This document shows positions 60,540-64,000 of a stretch of 64,000 nucleotides of DNA, piece by piece. The notes below the pieces were generated by a model, which made no database searches, was not told where the DNA came from, and was given only the letters and a program-made list of their open reading frames with translations. Origin of the DNA: Lycorma delicatula (taxonomy: Eukaryota; Arthropoda; Insecta; Hemiptera; Fulgoridae); the NCBI RefSeq assembly GCF_047948215.1, contig NC_134455.1, positions 105,666,495 through 105,730,494 on the forward strand. Direction: 5' to 3'. Made by a program: the position numbers and the translations under genes. Every line of letters begins with the position of its first letter. Within the stretch, counting starts at the first letter, position 1.

Positions 60540-62640
60540 TATATTTTCTGCATATCTTAACAAGAGGATCTCTCTTCTATAATGTAGTGGCATTATTCCG
60601 GCTTCAGACATCAGACTAGCCGCCGGACTTGTGCGGAAAGCACCTGTTGCATATCTTATTCCGCTATTATGAACTACGTCTAACTTTCTTAAGTGCGACT
60701 TTCTAGCGGATGAATATACGATACATCCGTAGTCTAGTTTAGATTGAACCAATGCTTTATACAGTCTCAATAATGTCTCTTTTTCTGAGACCCAATTTAA
60801 GTTCGATAATCATTTTATAATGTTTAGGGCTCTTTTGCATCTATCACTAAAGTCCTGTATATGAAATCCGCATGTAAGTGAGTTATCCAGTACTAGTCCT
60901 AATTATCTTACGATGTCTTTATATTGTATTGGATTATCATCAATTGTCAACGCCGGACTTTGATGAGGAATTCTCTTCCTACAAAAGTGTACACAGCACG
61001 TTTTTTCTGGTGAGAATTGGAATCCGTTATTCTTTGCAACTTCATTTAGAGCCATGATCGCTCGTTGCAATTTGTACCTCACCGTACCAGTCTTGTTGCT
61101 GGCATACACAATTGACAGGTAATCATCATAGACGCTTTTGCTGATTTCTGCTGGAATGGCTAATATCAATTTATTGATGGCAATAGTAAACAAGGTACCG
61201 CTCAACGACGAACCTGGTGGTATGCCATTTTCCAAATTTCTTACAGATGAATATTCGCTACTGACTCGTATTTGAAAATTACGGTCATTCATATAGTTGC
61301 TGAGCAGTATAGGCAGATTGCCACGAATGCCCCATTCATGTATCTGGAGCATTATACCATGACGCCAGGTCATATCGAAAGCCTTCCGAAGATCAAAGAA
61401 GACTCCGACACAATGTTTCCTTGTAATGAAACTGTTATATATAACGTCCTCTAAGCTGATCATTTGATCAGTGGTAGAATGGTATTGCCGAAAGCCTGCT
61501 TGATACGGTGATATCAGGTTTTCTTTTTCCAAAACCCAGACGAGTCGATTATTAATCATTTTTTCAGAATTTTTCTCATAGCACACGTCAAAGAAATAGG
61601 ACGATAGCTGTTGGAGTCTGTTAAATTTTTATTTTTCTTTGGTACTGGAACAACATGAGCTTTTTTCCACTGCTGCGGGTACGTTCCATCCCGCCATATT
61701 TTATTATAAAGTTCTAATAATCTACGCTTTGCAGTGGTATTCAGCTGCCTGCTCATATTATAGTGGATTTCATCCGGACCAGCAGCTGTGTTACCTGATT
61801 TTTCCAACGCTTTCACGAATTCTTTCATTTTAAAAGGTACATTATATGAGTAATTATACTCAGTTCTGAAGTTTAGTAGACCTTCAAGTTGTTCTTTTTT
61901 AGTACAAAAATCTTCTTCGTAGCTGGCCGTTCTGTTGGCCTTTCCGAAGTGATTGGATAACAGCTCTGCAACTTCATATGGAGTGTCTTTTATTTCATCT
62001 TCATCTTGAAGGCTAGTTATGGGAGCAAAATCATTACGTCCACAAATCGTCTTCACTTTCCTCCAAACATCTGATGCAGTAGTAGTTTTGTCAATGGATG
62101 ACACGTATTGCTGCCAGGATCGTTTTTTCGAGTCTATCATAAGACGTTTTGCATACGCCCTGTATTTCTTAAAGGCAAAAAGATTTTCTATACTAGGACG
62201 CTTCTTAAAGGCGTTATACGCCCTTTTCCTTCTTTTTATAGCTTCACTTATTTCATCGTTCCACCATGGAATGGGTTTCTTCGTAAGTTTCCCAGATGTT
62301 TTGGGAATATATCTCGATGCCGACTCAATTATTGCATTTGTTATGGCGTCGACATCGTCTCCGATAACTCCAGTTGTTTCTGGGAGTATCGTTCTAGCTG
62401 TGAAGCTCGTCCAGTCTGCCTTTTCAAATAACCATCTTTTAGGGATGGGATATATTGTTCTTGTAACATCAGTTACAATTTGCACCGGGAAATGATCGCT
62501 TCCATGCAGATCGTCTATGACATGGAAGCTGTACCTGGGTGCTATCTATCCGCTTATAAGTGCAAGATCTATACAGGACGTCGATCCAACTCTGGCATTG
62601 AAAAAGGTTCCTGATCCGTCGTTTAAAATAATAAGTCTGA
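60540..62640 (-). pseudogene. ORF2 middle part: endonuclease end and reverse transcriptase, broken
   Basis: From 62634 the frame shows NDGSGTFFNARVGSTSCIDL and LHGSDHFPVQIV (endonuclease end), with a TAG at 62546-62548. A linker then leads to the reverse transcriptase: GNTAAGPDEIHYNM, KAHVVPVPKKNKN and SYRPISLTCAMRKIL. Loss of one base near 61558 shifts the frame. The next block has YQAGFRQYHSTTDQ, GVFFDLRKAFDMTWRHG, NGIPPGSSLSGTLF and SVYDDYLSIVYAS. In the last, the family motif Tyr-x-Asp-Asp lacks its second residue, as if one codon was lost. TAA at 60903-60905 and TGA at 60810-60812 interrupt the thumb and connection region. Confidence 0.88.
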
Positions 62641-63078
62641 ATTCAGCAGGAACCCTTCCAGTTCTCTTCCACGGGGATCTACTCGATCCGATCCCCAAAG
62701 AGAATTATGAGCGTTAAAGTCACCCACCAGTAAAACAGGTGGGGGAAGCTCGGAAATTAGTCTTGCTATGTCATCCTTATTCCAATCAAAATTCGGCAAG
62801 TATATGCTGCAAACAGTGATCTGAAGCGGATGCTTCATTCTAACATCGACCGCTTGTAGGTTTGTGTTTAGAACAACCGCTTCGGTGGTAGCTCTAGTCG
62901 ATGTTAATCTAGCTACTCCACCTCTTACATTTGGCGGTTGATCTCGCCGATATATATATCGAAACCTTTTAATTTAAAATTTTCATTTCGGCGGAAATGC
63001 GTTTTTTGCAGACATTTTGGAGGACATTGGAGCTCATGGATGTTTGAAAAACATCCATTGATGTTCCACTGTACTATC
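62641..63078 (-). pseudogene. ORF2 N-terminal part: APE-type endonuclease, broken
   Basis: ORF2 opens near 63078 with IVQWNINGCFSNIHEL, the typical first endonuclease block with its metal-binding Asn. Next comes CLQKTHFRRNENFKLKGFD, where the catalytic Glu of the QETH-like motif reads Lys. About ten residues before it seem deleted. A frame change at about 62950-62960, in a short TA run, is followed by YRRDQPPNVRGGVARL, then VCSIYLPNFDW and LLVGDFNAHNSLWGSD (about 62730-62680) with the Asp and Asn of the active site. A second frame change near 62635 ends the piece. The nicking activity is therefore lost twice over. Confidence 0.85.
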
Positions 63079-63084
63079 GACTCA

Positions 63085-63998
63085 CTAATTTTTAATTAAA
63101 TCATTGTCTGGGTTTGTCTTTCGGCCATCCTTTTTTCTTTTCTTCTCCATCCTACGAACAGCATCATGTTCGCGGAGAAGGTCGTCGCCTTTAAGGCTTC
63201 CGGTCTCTGCGTCTAAGACCACCGAAGCCGCCGACGTCGACGGGCATGGATCGGCACCGGTTACAGGCGCCGATTGTGGGGCGGCAACTTGGCCCACCCC
63301 AGACACGGGGGTCGCACCGGTCACCGCCTGTGGCGGGGGGGGACACGCGTCCCCCCTGTGAAATTTTTTGTGGCCTCTGAGGCTTAGAGGCCACTTCAGT
63401 TACAGCAGGCTTGGGAGCCTCCATAACAGTCTCTGTAGGTATTACCTTTTTCTTGTCATCAAGAATCTCACTGAGACGGACTTGGCATTCTGCTTTGGCG
63501 TCCGTTTTCTTCAGAACAAGAGCAACATTCGATGTTTTATCATCGGAAGGAGGCTGTACTAATATCTTTGGCTTTATAGGATCTTTACTATTGAAAGGTT
63601 TCATTTTATTGTCAATAATTCTTTCAATCATATTAGCCAAGGTCGGAGCAAGTTTATTGATGAGTTGACCTTCATCGACAGCAACTGGAGCAGGAACAGG
63701 AATGGCAGCCGCAGCCTGAGCGTAAGTTGTTGTTGCTCTAGGCTTACGGGCGTTAACTATCTTCTTTGCATCGAAGTAGCTGACCTTTTGCAGGGTTTTT
63801 ACTTCCTGCACAGCTACTTCATCTTTGTAGACAGGACAATTCCTTGATCTACAAGAATGTGCTCCTTTGCAGTTGATACATGTAGGAGGCTCTTTACACG
63901 GCTCTCCCTCATGCACCTCTTCACCGCACACGCATATTTGCGGTCTTTCGCATCTAAGAGCGGTGTGGCCAAAGCGTTGGCACTTAAAGCACCTCATT
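63085..63998 (-). pseudogene. ORF1 gag-like protein with zinc knuckles, 5' partial, frameshifted
   Basis: The gag-like protein binds the element RNA and packs it with ORF2 protein. At the window edge the frame reads MRCFKCQRFGHTALRCER, a CCHC zinc knuckle. CVCGEEVHEGEPCKEPPTC and CINCKGAHSCRSRNCPVYK form further Cys/His knuckles. YFDAKKIV and a low-complexity Ala/Pro/Lys region follow. Near 63335-63356 a run of G and C bases shifts the frame. The true C-terminus continues in the other frame as AVTGATPVSGVGQVAA and ends at 63085, just before ORF2. The N-terminus lies outside the window. The frameshift sits in a homopolymer, so it may be a sequencing error. Confidence 0.82.
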
Positions 63999-64000
63999 GG

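Larger units (their letters stand above)
58780..64000 (-). mobile_element. Non-LTR retrotransposon of the I/Jockey group with RNase H, 5' end outside the window
   Basis: Reading the minus strand from 64000, the element has a gag-like ORF1, an ORF2 with endonuclease, reverse transcriptase and RNase H, a 3' UTR and a 23-base A tail (T run at 58780-58802). The A tail and the UTR ending GTCGATGCCCGTAAAAATTC mark the true 3' end. ORF1 with zinc knuckles plus an RNase H at the end of ORF2 fits the I/Jockey superclade. The 5' end and any left target-site copy lie beyond 64000. A few point changes break ORF2, but the sequence is otherwise well kept, so the insertion is young compared with its neighbours. 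Confidence 0.9.

Noticed and set aside
59800..63847. Many plus-strand open frames
   Set aside because: They are shadows of the minus-strand retrotransposon genes and have no family resemblance.
1..64000. CRISPR array, operon, riboswitch or other prokaryotic features
   Set aside because: No spaced direct repeats or bacterial gene order are present; all signs point to an animal nuclear genome.
1..64000. Host gene exons
   Set aside because: I looked for conserved domains with splice-like edges on both strands and recognised none; this does not exclude introns or untranslated regions of a host gene.

Overview
The window looks like non-coding, repeat-rich DNA from an insect nuclear genome. It is AT-rich, full of microsatellites, and carries eukaryote-type transposons of many classes: Tc1/mariner, Tigger/pogo, Helitron, Maverick/Polinton, tRNA-derived SINEs, and RTE, R1, Jockey and RNase H-bearing non-LTR retrotransposons. 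The mix fits Hemiptera (perhaps a planthopper or leafhopper relative), but that placement is inference. I recognised no host gene, exon, tRNA or rRNA. Almost every coding stretch is the decayed remains of a transposon.

Layout. 1-9.8 kb: AT-rich DNA with a Tc1/mariner element with terminal repeats (6.06-7.44 kb) and a broken Polinton DNA polymerase piece (7.86-8.59 kb). 9.8-18 kb: degenerate tandem repeats, a long TG run, an RNase H remnant and a DDE transposase remnant. 20-25.3 kb: two SINE copies, a near full-length RTE retrotransposon with a visible target-site duplication (20.90-24.21 kb), and an unclassified repeat. 28-38.5 kb: two Tigger-like remnants, a remnant of a repeat-encoded protein family, R1 and Jockey pieces, a mariner piece and a Helitron. 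39.4-41.0 kb: a second, internally deleted RTE copy. 43.7-55.5 kb: mariner, Jockey and Helitron remnants and an interspersed repeat family. 58.8-64 kb, minus strand: a young-looking non-LTR retrotransposon (gag, endonuclease, reverse transcriptase, RNase H, poly-A tail) that runs off the right edge.

How the parts relate. Each autonomous element once encoded its own mobility enzymes. The SINEs, Helitron fragments and short repeats had to borrow enzymes from other elements. All copies of autonomous elements here carry stops, frameshifts or deletions, so none seems able to move by itself. Comparing the two RTE copies separates ancestral from derived bases at several sites.

The most unusual signal is a set of short, perfect fold-back sequences. 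At four places two hairpins lie side by side and share the same loop. They follow the pattern X-L-X'-Y'-L-Y, where L is a short loop and the prime marks the reverse complement. At one of the four, the other RTE copy shows that the ancestral sequence was simply X-L-Y. Two one-sided examples can also be read against repeat copies in the window. This looks like a repeated kind of break-repair or template-switch scar.
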